64,000 nt of DNA from Cyanobium sp. Cruz-8D1 (GTDB lineage Bacteria > Cyanobacteriota > Cyanobacteriia > PCC-6307 > Cyanobiaceae): positions 27,989-91,988 of the forward strand of contig NZ_JAGQCD010000014.1 in NCBI RefSeq assembly GCF_024345975.1, in the 5' to 3' direction. This document shows positions 17,642 to 27,021 of the stretch, piece by piece. Under the pieces are notes generated by a model. The model had not been told where the DNA came from. It did not search any database and saw only the letters and a list, made by a program, of their open reading frames with translations. A program made the translations under genes and the position numbers. Each line of letters opens with the position of its first letter. The stretch's first letter is position 1.

Positions 17642-19426
17642 ATGGCCCCTCACGATCTGATGCGTCGCACAAAGATCGTGGCCACGATCGGACCCGCCAC
17701 CGAGTCACCAGAGGTACTGCGGCAGCTGATCGCCGCCGGTGCCACCACCTTCCGTCTCAACTTCTCCCACGGCGACCACAGCGACCACGCCGATCGGATC
17801 GCCACCATCCGCCAGGTGGCCCACGAACTGGGCGTGCACATCGGCATCCTCCAGGATCTCCAGGGCCCCAAGATCCGCCTGGGCCGCTTCCAGGCCGGTC
17901 CCATCACCCTGGCCAAGGGGGATCTGTTCTCGCTCACCTCCCGCGCCGTCAACTGCGACAACACGATCGCCACGGTCACCTATGAGCGCCTGGCGGATGA
18001 GGTGGCCTGCGGCAGCCGCATCCTGCTCGACGACGGCCGGGTGGAGATGGTGGTGGTGGAGGTCGACGTCCCCGGACAGACCCTCAAGTGCAGGGTCACC
18101 GTGGGTGGGGTGCTCTCCAACAACAAGGGGGTCAACTTCCCCGATGTCCAGCTCTCGATCCGGGCCCTGACCCCCAAGGACCGCCGCGACCTGAGCTTCG
18201 GTCTGCAGCAGGGGGTCGACTGGGTGGCCCTCAGCTTCGTGCGCAATCCTTCCGACATGCTCGAGATCCGCGAGCTGATCCGCAGCCAGGGCCACAACAC
18301 CCCGGTGGTGGCCAAGATCGAGAAGTTCGAGGCGATTGACGCCATCGACGCCATCCTTCCCCTCTGCGACGGGGTGATGGTGGCCCGGGGTGACCTCGGG
18401 GTGGAGATGCCCGCTGAGGAGGTGCCCCTGTTGCAGAAGGAGTTGATCCGCAAGGCCAACAGCCTCGGCATCCCGATCATCACGGCCACCCAGATGCTCG
18501 ATTCGATGGCCTCCTGCCCCCGGCCCACCCGGGCCGAGGTGAGCGATGTGGCCAACGCCATCCTCGACGGCACCGACGCGGTGATGCTCTCCAACGAGAC
18601 CGCCGTGGGCGACTTCCCGGTCGAAGCCGTGGCCACGATGGATCAGATCGCCCGCCGCATCGAGCGCGACTACCCCCAGCGGGTACTGGACAGCCACATG
18701 GCCACCACCATCCCCAACGCCATCTGCCAGGCGGTCAGCAGCATCGCCCGCCAGCTCAACGCCGCGGCGATCCTGCCCCTCACCAAGACCGGCTCCACGG
18801 CGCGCAACGTCAGCAAGTTCCGCCCGAGCACACCGATCCTGGCGATCACCTCCGATGTCACCGTGGCCCGCCAGCTGCAGCTGGTGTGGGGGGTCAATCC
18901 CCTGCTGATCCACGACGAGCCGAGCAGCAGCCGCACCTTCAGCGTCGCCATGGCAGCCGCGCAGGAGCAGGGGCTCCTGGCTGCCGGCGATCTGGTGGTC
19001 CAGACCGCCGGCACCCTCGAAGGGGTGAGCGGCTCCACCGACCTGGTCAAGGTGGGCATCGTCTCCGCCGTCATGGGCCGCGGTGTCGGCATCGGCAGCG
19101 GCACGGTCAGCGGCAAGGTGCGGCTGGCCAGCACTCCGGAGGAGGCGTCCCGCCTGGAGGCCGGCGAGATCCTGGTGGTGCGCGAAACCAGTGCCGCCTA
19201 CCTGGAGGCGATCCGCAAGGCCCGTGGGGTGATTGCCGAGGAGGAGGGTCGCCAGAGCCATGCGGCCGTGATCGGTGAGCGGCTGGGGGTGCCTGTGATC
19301 GTGGGTGTGGCCAACGCCACCCTGGAATTGCGCATGGGGGAGGTGGTCACCCTGGAAGTGCAGGACGGTGTGGTGCACCGAGGTCCCCAGAGCACCCACC
19401 CCTCAGCGGTGCCGTCGTTCCTCTAG
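17642..19426 (+). CDS. pyk: Pyruvate kinase with C-terminal phosphohistidine-like domain
   Basis: 594 residues, longer than the usual 470. The catalytic part starts MRRTKIVATIGPATESPE, with FRLNFSHG near 38, the Lys/Mg site VAKIEKFEAID near 222, and the signature ATQMLDSM near 284. The final 100 residues contain ILVVRETSAAYLEAI and EEEGRQSHAAVIGERLGVPV, the PEP-utiliser (swivelling phosphohistidine) fold seen in Bacillus-type pyruvate kinases and in PPDK. It makes pyruvate and ATP from PEP and ADP. ATG at 17642; the upstream open frame is antisense to the MazG-like gene. Confidence 0.96.
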   Translation: MAPHDLMRRTKIVATIGPATESPEVLRQLIAAGATTFRLNFSHGDHSDHADRIATIRQVAHELGVHIGILQDLQGPKIRLGRFQAGPITLAKGDLFSLTSRAVNCDNTIATVTYERLADEVACGSRILLDDGRVEMVVVEVDVPGQTLKCRVTVGGVLSNNKGVNFPDVQLSIRALTPKDRRDLSFGLQQGVDWVALSFVRNPSDMLEIRELIRSQGHNTPVVAKIEKFEAIDAIDAILPLCDGVMVARGDLGVEMPAEEVPLLQKELIRKANSLGIPIITATQMLDSMASCPRPTRAEVSDVANAILDGTDAVMLSNETAVGDFPVEAVATMDQIARRIERDYPQRVLDSHMATTIPNAICQAVSSIARQLNAAAILPLTKTGSTARNVSKFRPSTPILAITSDVTVARQLQLVWGVNPLLIHDEPSSSRTFSVAMAAAQEQGLLAAGDLVVQTAGTLEGVSGSTDLVKVGIVSAVMGRGVGIGSGTVSGKVRLASTPEEASRLEAGEILVVRETSAAYLEAIRKARGVIAEEEGRQSHAAVIGERLGVPVIVGVANATLELRMGEVVTLEVQDGVVHRGPQSTHPSAVPSFL

Positions 19427-19453
19427 AACCGAAGCCCCTCCGGCTGCGCCGCC

Positions 19454-20683
19454 ATGGCCTCCAAGCTGCCCCTGAGCGAAACGGTGGCCATGGCGTTGCT
19501 GACGCTGCGCTCCAACCGCCTACGCAGCCTGCTCACCATGTTGGGCATCGTCATCGGCAACGCCTCGGTGATCACCCTGGTGGGGGTGGGTCGGGGTGCC
19601 CAGAACCTCGCCGAAAGCCAGCTCAGCACCCTGGGCGCCAACGTGCTGTTCGTGGTCCCAGGCAACAACGACACCCGGCGCCAGGGGATCGAGATGCCCC
19701 GCACCCTGGTGCTGGAGGACGCCAAGGCCATCGCTGAGCAGGTGCCCAGCGTGCGCCGGGTCGCGCCCCAGATCACCCTCAATGAAGTGGCCCAGGCCGG
19801 CGGCTTCAGCTCCTCGGTCTCTGTTTCGGGGGTGACCCCCGAGTTCCTGCCGGTGCGCAGTTTCGAGGTGGCCCGGGGCCGCTTCATCGACGCGCGCGAC
19901 GTGAAGGGGGCCCGCAACGTGGTGGTGATCGGTCCGGACCTGCAGCAGAAGCTGATGCCAACCGGGGAAGCCCTGGGGCGCCAGCTGCGCCTCCGCGACA
20001 AATCATTTGAGGTGATCGGCGTGCTGGCACCGAAGGGGGCCGTGTTCGGCTCCAACCAGGACGAGAACGCCTACATCCCCCTCACCACCATGGTGAGCCA
20101 GCTGAGTGGGCGGGATCCAACGTTTGGCATCAGCCTGACGTTCATCAGCGTCGAGGCCCGCGACGAAGCCAGCACCGGAGCAGCCGCCTTCCAGATCACC
20201 AACCTGCTGCGTCAGCGCCACCGGCTGCTGCGGGAGGACGACTTCGCCGTGCGCTCCCAGAAGGATGCCCTCACCATCGTCGGCACGATCACCGGCGGCC
20301 TCACCCTGATGCTGGGGGCCATCGGTGCGGTGTCCCTGCTCGTGGGAGGGATCGGCATCATGAACATCATGTTGGTGTCCGTGAGCGAACGCACCGAGGA
20401 GATCGGCCTGCGCAAGGCCCTCGGCGCCCGCAGCAGCGACGTGCTGCTGCAGTTCCTGGTGGAGTCGCTGGTGCTCGCCAGCCTCGGTGGCGTCATCGGC
20501 AGTGCCCTGGGGCTCGGCACGGTGGCCCTGGTTGGGGCCCTCACCCCGCTGCCCGCCACGATCGAGGCCAGCACGGTGCTGCTGACGGTGGGTCTGTCGG
20601 GTTCGATCGGCCTGTTCTTCGGCGTGGTGCCGGCGCGGCGGGCGGCGCGGCTGGATCCGATCGCGGCCCTGAGGAGCCTTTGA
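19454..20683 (+). CDS. MacB-like ABC transporter permease
   Basis: 409 residues. One N-terminal helix (LRSLLTMLGIVIGNASVITLVGVG, residues about 24-47), then a periplasmic MacB core domain (about 50-260), then three C-terminal FtsX-like helices with LLVGGIGIMNIMLVSVSERT and EEIGLRKALGARSSDVLLQF. This is the MacB/type VII ABC architecture that moves signals or substrates from the periplasm across an outer-membrane partner. There is no ATPase gene beside it in this window, so its ATPase is elsewhere. It starts 28 bases after pyk. Confidence 0.88.
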   Translation: MASKLPLSETVAMALLTLRSNRLRSLLTMLGIVIGNASVITLVGVGRGAQNLAESQLSTLGANVLFVVPGNNDTRRQGIEMPRTLVLEDAKAIAEQVPSVRRVAPQITLNEVAQAGGFSSSVSVSGVTPEFLPVRSFEVARGRFIDARDVKGARNVVVIGPDLQQKLMPTGEALGRQLRLRDKSFEVIGVLAPKGAVFGSNQDENAYIPLTTMVSQLSGRDPTFGISLTFISVEARDEASTGAAAFQITNLLRQRHRLLREDDFAVRSQKDALTIVGTITGGLTLMLGAIGAVSLLVGGIGIMNIMLVSVSERTEEIGLRKALGARSSDVLLQFLVESLVLASLGGVIGSALGLGTVALVGALTPLPATIEASTVLLTVGLSGSIGLFFGVVPARRAARLDPIAALRSL

Positions 20684-20760
20684 TCTGCAACGCCACCGCA
20701 ACGCCATCGCCACGACGGGGGAGGCACCAGCCACCCACGGGACCAACGAGAAGAGAAGAA

Positions 20761-20772
20761 AGTCTTAAGACT
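20761..20772. promoter_or_regulatory. Perfect 12-base palindrome in a 162-base gap
   Basis: AGTCTTAAGACT reads the same on both strands. It lies in the 162 bases between the MacB-like permease and the DUF1830 gene. A dimeric regulator could bind here, but no known operator was recognised; a short hairpin in RNA is also possible. Confidence 0.3.
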
Positions 20773-20845
20773 GGCAATCCGTCGCCTTCGTCACCGAATC
20801 CCCACAGCCGGACTGTCTTGATGGTAAGGAAGCCGCCGAACAAAG

Positions 20846-21148
20846 GTGTTGGAACAGTTGGCCAGGACGGAACAGGTGGATTGCGGCTACCGGAATGGAT
20901 CCGATCGCATGATCATCCTGCGCTGCATCGGGCCGGAACAGTTCTTCCTTGAACGGGTCGTCTTTCCTTTTGAACTCCTGACCTTTCGCTGTCCGACCGG
21001 GAGCGAAGTGGAAATCTGGACCCATGGTCTCGGTGGACCCGAACTGCTCGAGTCCATCGAGTCCCGCGAGTTGATCATGGAAGCCGCCCCCGTCCCCGAC
21101 GCTGCCATGGGTGGCAGCGAGGCCAACCCCTGGCTGCAGGCCAGCTGA
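20846..21148 (+). CDS. DUF1830 domain protein
   Basis: About 100 residues; starts at GTG 20846 or TTG 20849. The core VDCGYRNGSDRMIILRCIG, then PEQFFLERVVFPFELLTFRCP, matches DUF1830, a small family nearly confined to cyanobacteria with no known function. Two Cys flank the first strand. The C-terminal tail (APVPDAAMGG onward) looks unstructured. It stands alone between the MacB-like permease and ftsH; a promoter of its own is likely in the 162-base gap. Confidence 0.75.
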   Translation: MLEQLARTEQVDCGYRNGSDRMIILRCIGPEQFFLERVVFPFELLTFRCPTGSEVEIWTHGLGGPELLESIESRELIMEAAPVPDAAMGGSEANPWLQAS

Positions 21149-21174
21149 GCAGGGCGGGAGCCAGACGACGAAGA

Positions 21175-21188
21175 CGTCAACCTTGACG
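21175..21188. promoter_or_regulatory. Short inverted repeat upstream of ftsH
   Basis: CGTCAA and TTGACG are separated by two bases, about 60 bases before the chosen ftsH start. TTGACG could also be a -35 element. No matching -10 at ideal spacing was clear, so the role is uncertain. Confidence 0.25.
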
Positions 21189-21247
21189 CCGGAAGGCTCC
21201 CGAAGCCGGACCCCCCGCTCTTAAGGTTGTCCAAAAGCTTCACAACC

Positions 21248-23224
21248 ATGAATCAGCGCTGGCGTGTTCTTGCCCTGTGGCTGTTGCCGGTCGCCGTGGC
21301 CCTCTTCCTGGGCTGGCAGTTACTGAGTTCAGGAGGACGGTTGGCGCCCGGGCCCACCGGTGACACCACTTCGCCCCGTAACGCCGCGGTGGCCCGGATG
21401 AGCTACGGCCGCTTCCTCGATTACGTCGAAGCGGGCCGGGTCACGGCGGTCGACATCTACGACGGTGGCCGCACGGCCGTGATCGAAGCGGTGGATCCCG
21501 ACCTTGATAACCGGGTGCAACGGCTGCGCGTGGACCTTCCCGGTGTTGCCCCCGAGCTGATCAACAAGCTCAAGGATCAGGGCATCAGCTTCGATGTCCA
21601 CCCCCCCAAAGCCACTCCGCCCGCCCTGGGCCTGCTGGGCAACCTGCTGTTCCCCCTGCTGCTGATCGGATCCCTGATCTTCCTGGCCCGGCGCTCCTCC
21701 GGCATGCCCGGCGGGCCTGGCCAGGCGATGCAGTTCGGCAAAACCAAGGCCCGTTTCGCGATGGAAGCGGAAACCGGCGTCAAGTTTGATGATGTGGCCG
21801 GCGTTGAGGAAGCCAAACAGGACCTGCAGGAAGTGGTGACCTTCCTGAAGACCCCAGAGCGTTTCACTTCCGTGGGTGCCAAGATCCCCCGCGGTGTGCT
21901 GCTGGTGGGCCCCCCCGGCACCGGCAAGACCCTGCTGGCCAAGGCCATCGCCGGTGAGGCCGGCGTGCCCTTCTTTTCCCTGTCAGGCTCGGAATTCGTG
22001 GAGATGTTCGTGGGTGTCGGCGCCAGCCGCGTCCGCGACCTCTTCAAGCGGGCCAAGGAGAACAGCCCTTGCCTGATCTTCATCGATGAGATCGACGCCG
22101 TCGGTCGTCAGCGTGGTGCCGGCATCGGCGGCGGCAACGACGAGCGCGAACAGACCCTCAACCAGCTCCTCACCGAGATGGACGGGTTTGAGGGCAACAG
22201 CGGCATCATCATCATCGCGGCCACCAACCGCCCTGATGTTCTCGATTCAGCCCTGATGCGTCCGGGCCGTTTCGATCGCCAGGTCCAGGTGGATGCCCCA
22301 GACATCAAGGGACGCCTCTCGATCCTGAAGGTGCACAGCCGCAACAAGAAACTGGCCGATGATGTTTCTCTGGAGATGGTGGCCCGCCGCACCCCTGGTT
22401 TCACAGGGGCCGATCTGGCCAACCTGCTCAACGAGGCGGCGATCCTCACCGCAAGGCGGCGCAAGGAGGCCACCGGCCTGGCGGAGATCGACGACGCCGT
22501 GGATCGGATCATTGCCGGGATGGAGGGCAAGCCGCTCACCGACGGCCGCAGCAAACGGCTGATCGCTTATCACGAAGTGGGCCACGCCCTGGTGGGCACC
22601 CTGGTGAAGCAGCACGACCCCGTCCAGAAAGTCACCCTGATTCCCAGGGGCCAGGCCCAGGGCCTCACCTGGTTTGCCCCCGATGAAGAGCAGATGCTGG
22701 TGAGCCGGGCCCAGCTGCGGGCCCGCATCATGGGAGCCCTCGGCGGCAGGGCCGCGGAGGACGTGGTCTTCGGCCATTCGGAAGTCACCACCGGTGCCGG
22801 CGGTGACATTCAGCAGGTGGCCTCCATGGCTCGGCAGATGGTCACCCGCTTCGGCATGAGCGAGCTGGGTCCGATGTCCCTGGAGGCTGGCAACCAGGAG
22901 GTGTTTCTGGGCCGCGACCTGATGACCCGCAGCGATGTTTCCGATGCCATCGCCCACAAGATCGATGCAGCCGTTCGGCACATCGTCCAGGGCTGTTACA
23001 CCGACACCGTCAAGTTGGTGGCCGAGCATCGCGCCTGCATGGACAGGCTGGTGGAGCTGCTGATCGAGAAGGAAAGTCTCGATGGTGATGAGTTCCGGCT
23101 GATCGTCTCAGAGTTTGCCGCCATTCCCGACAAGGACCGTTTCTCCCCCCTGCTCACGGCTGCTGATCTGGCAACCGCTAGCCACCAGGAAACCGCTGTG
23201 GCTGATCCAGCCGAAGCTTCCTGA
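21248..23224 (+). CDS. ftsH: ATP-dependent zinc metalloprotease FtsH
   Basis: 658 residues from the ATG at 21248 (a TTG at 21227 is a weaker choice). Two N-terminal membrane helices flank a lumenal domain (about residues 7-25 and 130-148). AAA+ motifs are Walker [17 protein letters not shown], Walker [13 protein letters not shown] and the second region of homology [17 protein letters not shown]. The zinc site is HEVGH near residue 440. It degrades damaged membrane proteins; thylakoid FtsH heterohexamers remove photodamaged D1. The sequence resembles the FtsH2 (Slr0228) class. A strong terminator follows at 23248. Convergent with clpP. Confidence 0.95.
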   Translation: MNQRWRVLALWLLPVAVALFLGWQLLSSGGRLAPGPTGDTTSPRNAAVARMSYGRFLDYVEAGRVTAVDIYDGGRTAVIEAVDPDLDNRVQRLRVDLPGVAPELINKLKDQGISFDVHPPKATPPALGLLGNLLFPLLLIGSLIFLARRSSGMPGGPGQAMQFGKTKARFAMEAETGVKFDDVAGVEEAKQDLQEVVTFLKTPERFTSVGAKIPRGVLLVGPPGTGKTLLAKAIAGEAGVPFFSLSGSEFVEMFVGVGASRVRDLFKRAKENSPCLIFIDEIDAVGRQRGAGIGGGNDEREQTLNQLLTEMDGFEGNSGIIIIAATNRPDVLDSALMRPGRFDRQVQVDAPDIKGRLSILKVHSRNKKLADDVSLEMVARRTPGFTGADLANLLNEAAILTARRRKEATGLAEIDDAVDRIIAGMEGKPLTDGRSKRLIAYHEVGHALVGTLVKQHDPVQKVTLIPRGQAQGLTWFAPDEEQMLVSRAQLRARIMGALGGRAAEDVVFGHSEVTTGAGGDIQQVASMARQMVTRFGMSELGPMSLEAGNQEVFLGRDLMTRSDVSDAIAHKIDAAVRHIVQGCYTDTVKLVAEHRACMDRLVELLIEKESLDGDEFRLIVSEFAAIPDKDRFSPLLTAADLATASHQETAVADPAEAS

Positions 23225-23247
23225 AGCTGGATTCCGGATCCCCATGC

Positions 23248-23275
23248 AAAAGGCCTGCTCACGCAGGCCTTTTTT
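23248..23275. terminator. Bidirectional intrinsic terminator between ftsH and clpP
   Basis: AAAGGCCTGC, loop TCAC, then GCAGGCCTTT followed by further T residues. The stem is 10 base pairs with A and T tracts on either side, so it can end ftsH on the plus strand and clpP on the minus strand. Confidence 0.92.
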
Positions 23276-23311
23276 GTGATTGATTCAGCCGGCTTTGGCA
23301 GCCCTGCAGGC

Positions 23312-23902
23312 TCAGACCGGACGGATGGGCCGCTTCTCGATCACCTTGTCGATCAGGCCGTAGGCCATCGCTTCGGCCGGGGACATGAAGAAGTCCCGAT
23401 CGGTGTCGATCTGGATCTGCTCAAGATCGCGTCCGGTGCGGCTGGCCAGCTCCCTGTTGAGCTTGTCCTTGAGATACAGGATTTCGTCGGCCTGAATGCG
23501 GATGTCGCTGGCCTGGCCCCGGGCCCCACCCAGGGGCTGATGGATCATGATCCGCGAATGGGTCAGGCTGCTGCGCTTGCCCTTGGCTCCAGCGCAGAGC
23601 AGAAAGGCGCCCATGCTGGCCGCCAGGCCCACGCAAACGGTCTGCACATCAGGTTTGATGTGCTGCATGGTGTCGAAGATGCCGAGGCCGTCGTAAACAG
23701 AACCTCCCGGGGAATTGACGTACAGGAAGATATCTTTTTCGGGATCCTCCGCTTCCAGAAACAGCAACTGGGCCACCACACGGTTGGCGGATTCGGCTGT
23801 GACCGGTTCTCCGAGAAAGATGATCCTCTCCCGCAGCAGGCGGGAATAGATGTCGAAGGCTCTTTCACCGCGACCCGACTCCTCGATGACGATCGGGATC
23901 AT
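23312..23902 (-). CDS. clpP: ATP-dependent Clp protease proteolytic subunit
   Basis: 196 residues. The catalytic Ser lies in [11 protein letters not shown], the His in [11 protein letters not shown], and the Asp in [13 protein letters not shown], all with normal spacing. [15 protein letters not shown] is also diagnostic. It forms the tetradecameric protease with ClpC or ClpX. Cyanobacteria have several clpP genes; which paralogue this is cannot be fixed here. It is divergent from thf1 with a 95-base gap, and clpS lies 2.5 kb away. Confidence 0.96.
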   Translation of the reverse strand: MIPIVIEESGRGERAFDIYSRLLRERIIFLGEPVTAESANRVVAQLLFLEAEDPEKDIFLYVNSPGGSVYDGLGIFDTMQHIKPDVQTVCVGLAASMGAFLLCAGAKGKRSSLTHSRIMIHQPLGGARGQASDIRIQADEILYLKDKLNRELASRTGRDLEQIQIDTDRDFFMSPAEAMAYGLIDKVIEKRPIRPV

Positions 23903-23997
23903 GGGCTCCAGACAGGCGATTGAGACGATCCTACCCAGCCGCCGATCGGGTCGAGTGCCTGCAGCGCTATGGTCGCAGCAACGAAGAATCCAACCGC

Positions 23998-24693
23998 GTG
24001 AGCGCTGCTCTCACCGTCGCTGACAGCAAGCGTGCCTTCCATGGCGCCTTCCCCCATGTCATCGGTCCCCTCTACCGGCGCATGGTCGACGAATTGCTGG
24101 TGGAACTCCATTTGCTGAGCCGCCAGAAGGGCTTCCAGGGGGATCCCCTCTTTGCCGTTGGACTCGTTCAGGTGTTTGACGGCTTTGCCCGCGGCTATCG
24201 CCCCGAGGAGCAGAAGCGGCCCCTGTTTGAAGCCCTGTGCGCCTCCTCCGGCTTCGACGGCCCCGACCTGCGCCGCCAGAGCGGCGATGCCCTGGCCGCC
24301 ATGGGGCGCCACAGCCAGCAGGAGGTGCGCCAATGGATCGAAGCGCAGGGGGAGGGGGCGCCAGCCCCGGTGGCCACGGCCCTGGCCAGCATCCGCCGGC
24401 CTGATTTCCACTACTCCCGCCTGATGGCGGTCGGCCTGCTGGCCCTGCTGGAGCAGGCCCTCGCCGACGACGCCATGGAACCCCAGGCCCTGCGGCAGCT
24501 CGCCCACGAGATCGGTGCGTCGATCGGTCTGCTGCGGGACCGGCTCGACAAGGACCTTTCGCTTTACGCGAGCAACCTCGAAAAGATGACCATGGCCGTC
24601 GAGCTCATGGAGGAAACCGTCGCCGCCGAACGGCGACGGCGCGAACGGCAGCAGATCACGGGATCACCCGAAGGCGTCCCTTCAGCCAGCTGA
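23998..24693 (+). CDS. thf1: Thylakoid formation protein Thf1 / photosystem II biogenesis protein Psb29
   Basis: 231 residues from GTG 23998, chosen because the family begins near [52 protein letters not shown] and [18 protein letters not shown] near the C-terminus also match. Thf1 binds and stabilises thylakoid FtsH and is needed for photosystem II repair and high-light tolerance, so its position next to ftsH and clpP is meaningful. The C-terminus (about 200-231) is a charged helix. The last 38 bases overlap the convergent gene at 24656. Confidence 0.9.
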   Translation: MSAALTVADSKRAFHGAFPHVIGPLYRRMVDELLVELHLLSRQKGFQGDPLFAVGLVQVFDGFARGYRPEEQKRPLFEALCASSGFDGPDLRRQSGDALAAMGRHSQQEVRQWIEAQGEGAPAPVATALASIRRPDFHYSRLMAVGLLALLEQALADDAMEPQALRQLAHEIGASIGLLRDRLDKDLSLYASNLEKMTMAVELMEETVAAERRRRERQQITGSPEGVPSAS

Positions 24694-26038
24694 CCCCAGC
24701 GCCGCCGGGGGCGGCTTCCATCGCGAGCTGGTCGGCGCGGCGCACCAGCTCCGGCAAGGGTTCGGGCAACAGGCCCAGCTGATCCAGGCCCTGGGGGCGG
24801 ACCCGCAACCACAGTGCACCGGAGGCGGGGGCCTGCTCCCCTGCGGTGGCCATTCTCTGCAAGCGGGCCGGCACCGGGCCGAGGAACAACAGCAACTGGG
24901 GCGCGGGGCCGGTGTCTCCGACCCAGCGCCAGCCCCCCAGCACGACGCCATCCTCCCGGCGCCAGGTGGCCGCCTGGGCCTGGGACGGTCCGCCGCCAGG
25001 CACGTCCTGAAGGGCCTGGGCCTGCAGGGAGCGGGCCAGGCCGAGCAACAGCTGGCGCCAGGCCTGGCGGTCGGGCCCCACCGCCACCTGGAGCTCGAGC
25101 GAGGCCTGGAAGGGGCCACTGGCCTGGGGCTGCAGCCTCAGACGGAAGGGGGATCGGCGCAGCAGGGCCAGACCCTTGGTGTCGATGCCGTAGCGCGCCG
25201 CCAGGGGATCCCGGATCAGCTGGCGTGCCAACAGGCCACGGAACAGCTGCTCCAGGGAGGAGCCCTGCAGTTCCAGCAGCAGGTCGGCCGCCAGAGGCGG
25301 CAGAGACGAGGCCGGGGCTTCCGGAGCCCGAACCGATGGCCCGGGACCTACCGCAGCGGCACGGTCGGTGGCTTCGCCCCGCCAGCGCAGCGCGGAGTCC
25401 TGCAGCGACAGGGAGAGGCAGCCCTCCTGGTAGGCCTCCAGCAGCGGGGCCAGGGGGCCCACCAGGGCACCGAGGCCGGATGGATTCCAGAACACCCCCT
25501 GGCCGCTTTCCAGTCGCGGCAGACAGGCGCTGTACAACCCACGCCCGGCCCGCTGATCCGGCCGCAACTGGTCCTGGAGCAGGCGCCGGGACAGCGGATC
25601 CGGAGCCACCACCAGCAGGTTCCCCACCCGCAGGGCGTTGGCGGGCAAGGGGCGCGTGAATCCACCAGCGGCGCTGTCCTGCACCGCCAGGAAGGCCCCC
25701 CCATCGGCATGGGGCCCCCAGAACTGCCACCAGATGCGCCGTTGCTCTCGCCAGAGCCGGGTGGCCGGAGCTGCCCCGAAGCGTTCCTGCCAGAGGGCCG
25801 GCACGGGCCTCTCCGGACTGGCCGGAAAACTCTGCAGCAGGCTGCTGACCGCCATCAGTTGCTCCAGCCCCTGGGCCCGCGGCCTGGGCCAGCGCCACAG
25901 GAACAGGCTCGGCAGCAGGAGCAACAACAGCAGCGTGGCCGTGGTGGCCGGCAGCGGAGGCAGCGCCAGTGGCTGGGACAACCTCGCCTGGGCCGGTGCC
26001 AGCAGCGAACGTCGCAGACGATCGAACGGACGGCTCAT
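24656..26038 (-). CDS. Membrane-anchored hypothetical protein (DUF3352-like)
   Basis: 460 residues from the ATG at 26038 (MSRPFDRLRRSLL). One membrane helix lies near residues 30-50 (TATLLLLLLLPSLFLWRW), after which the protein is soluble, probably periplasmic or lumenal. Stretches such as ANALRVGNLLVVAPDPLSRR and LLLELQGSSLEQLFRGLLAR recall the DUF3352 family of cyanobacterial proteins, but I am not certain. Pro-rich low-complexity segment near 240. The frame is open to 26179 but no better start is seen. Confidence 0.6.
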   Translation of the reverse strand: MSRPFDRLRRSLLAPAQARLSQPLALPPLPATTATLLLLLLLPSLFLWRWPRPRAQGLEQLMAVSSLLQSFPASPERPVPALWQERFGAAPATRLWREQRRIWWQFWGPHADGGAFLAVQDSAAGGFTRPLPANALRVGNLLVVAPDPLSRRLLQDQLRPDQRAGRGLYSACLPRLESGQGVFWNPSGLGALVGPLAPLLEAYQEGCLSLSLQDSALRWRGEATDRAAAVGPGPSVRAPEAPASSLPPLAADLLLELQGSSLEQLFRGLLARQLIRDPLAARYGIDTKGLALLRRSPFRLRLQPQASGPFQASLELQVAVGPDRQAWRQLLLGLARSLQAQALQDVPGGGPSQAQAATWRREDGVVLGGWRWVGDTGPAPQLLLFLGPVPARLQRMATAGEQAPASGALWLRVRPQGLDQLGLLPEPLPELVRRADQLAMEAAPGGAGVSWLKGRLRVIP

Positions 26039-26132
26039 GGAAACGCCGACAAGGTTCGGCCTCGGTGGGTGATGCGTTGCCCCCTGATCCCCAGGCCGGT
26101 CACGGGCCGCTGCCCCGGGCCAGCGGAGGGGC

Positions 26133-26300
26133 TCAGGGGCGGGGGCGCGCTTCGGTCGAGCGACGGCGGCGCTTGTCACGCCATTCGACGGTGGACAGGT
26201 AGATGACGCCGACGCTCACAAACAGGAGCAGAGCGGAGGCCAGACCCGCCAGCAGGGTGGTGGTGGGGAAGGCCAGATCAGAAACCGATGCTGTTGTCAC
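26133..26300 (-). CDS. Small single-pass membrane protein downstream of petN
   Basis: 55 residues from GTG 26300, which lies inside petN (23-base overlap, different frame). One membrane helix, [21 protein letters not shown], is followed by [11 protein letters not shown], a positively charged tail that fixes the topology with the C-terminus in the cytosol. It resembles the small low-molecular-mass subunits of photosynthetic complexes in size and layout, but I do not recognise the family. The coupling to petN suggests a link to the cytochrome b6f complex; this is inference. Confidence 0.6.
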   Translation of the reverse strand: MTTASVSDLAFPTTTLLAGLASALLLFVSVGVIYLSTVEWRDKRRRRSTEARPRP

Positions 26301-26379
26301 CGTTGCGGCCCCACACCACCATGGCGATCGAGAAGGTGAAGATGGCCGCCAGGGCGGACCAACCAAGGGTGATCAGCAT
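26278..26379 (-). CDS. petN: Cytochrome b6-f complex subunit 8 (PetN)
   Basis: 33 residues, too short for most gene finders. Reading the minus strand from the ATG at 26379 gives [20 protein letters not shown] and then [13 protein letters not shown], one membrane helix ending in the invariant VVWGRNG of PetN. PetN is an essential small subunit of the b6f complex that links photosystems II and I. The next gene starts within its last codons. It is divergent from clpS, with 63 bases between; TAACAT at 26403-26408 on the minus strand could serve as a -10 element. Confidence 0.93.
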   Translation of the reverse strand: MLITLGWSALAAIFTFSIAMVVWGRNGDNSIGF

Positions 26380-26442
26380 CGAGCCCGATACAAGGGTGGG
26401 TGCATGTTACCTACGCTGGTGACCGGCAGCCGCGGAAGGCCC

Positions 26443-26736
26443 ATGGTCGTCGCACCATCCAGAAGTCCCTCTCAGGCAGGCCAGCGCCTCCAGGAGCGCT
26501 ACCCCAACGTGAACGTCATCGTCCTCGACGACGACGTCAACACCTTTCAGCACGTGGTGGAGGCCCTCGTACGGCACCTGCCCGGCATGCAACCCGACCA
26601 GGCCTGGGATCTGGCCCACAGGATCGATCGGGAGGGATCGGCGGTGGTCTGGAGCGGCCCCTTGGAGCAGGGGGAGCTCTACCACCAGCTACTCAGCGCC
26701 GAAGGGCTGACCATGGCACCCCTGGGCCCGGGCTGA
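26443..26736 (+). CDS. clpS: ATP-dependent Clp protease adapter ClpS
   Basis: 97 residues from the ATG at 26443; an in-frame ATG at 26404 is an alternative. The core YPNVNVIVLDDDVNTFQHVV and the substrate-pocket helix AWDLAHRIDREGSAVVWSG are diagnostic, as is LSAEGLTMAPLGPG at the end. ClpS delivers N-degron proteins to ClpC(A)P. With clpP and ftsH nearby it belongs to the proteolysis genes of this stretch. DUF2103 follows after nine bases. Confidence 0.93.
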   Translation: MVVAPSRSPSQAGQRLQERYPNVNVIVLDDDVNTFQHVVEALVRHLPGMQPDQAWDLAHRIDREGSAVVWSGPLEQGELYHQLLSAEGLTMAPLGPG

Positions 26737-26745
26737 GGAACGGCC

Positions 26746-27021
26746 ATGGCCCGGCTTGTGATCACCCACAGCACCTACGTGGAGGGCCTCATCCCGCTGC
26801 TGCGGCGGCTGGCCACCGTGCCGGACATCGACACGATCACGCCGGCGGTGATCGCTCGGGTGAGGGGCCGCAGCATCGGGTTGCGGCTGCGGGTGTCGAG
26901 CCCGATCACCGGGGGCCACAAGCTGCTGGCCCGCAGGGGCAGCACGGCTCAGGAAGTCTTTGTGGTCACGCGCCTGAGCCGGGATCAGCTGCAGGAGGCA
27001 CTGGATCGGCTGACGAACTGA
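26746..27021 (+). CDS. DUF2103 protein
   Basis: 91 residues. RLVITHSTYVEGLIPLLRRLA at the start and SPITGGHKLLARRGSTAQEV in the middle match the small cyanobacterial DUF2103 family, annotated as predicted metal-binding in some members. Mixed alpha/beta, no signal peptide. It follows clpS by nine bases and is probably cotranscribed. The last 56 bases overlap a convergent gene. Confidence 0.78.
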   Translation: MARLVITHSTYVEGLIPLLRRLATVPDIDTITPAVIARVRGRSIGLRLRVSSPITGGHKLLARRGSTAQEVFVVTRLSRDQLQEALDRLTN

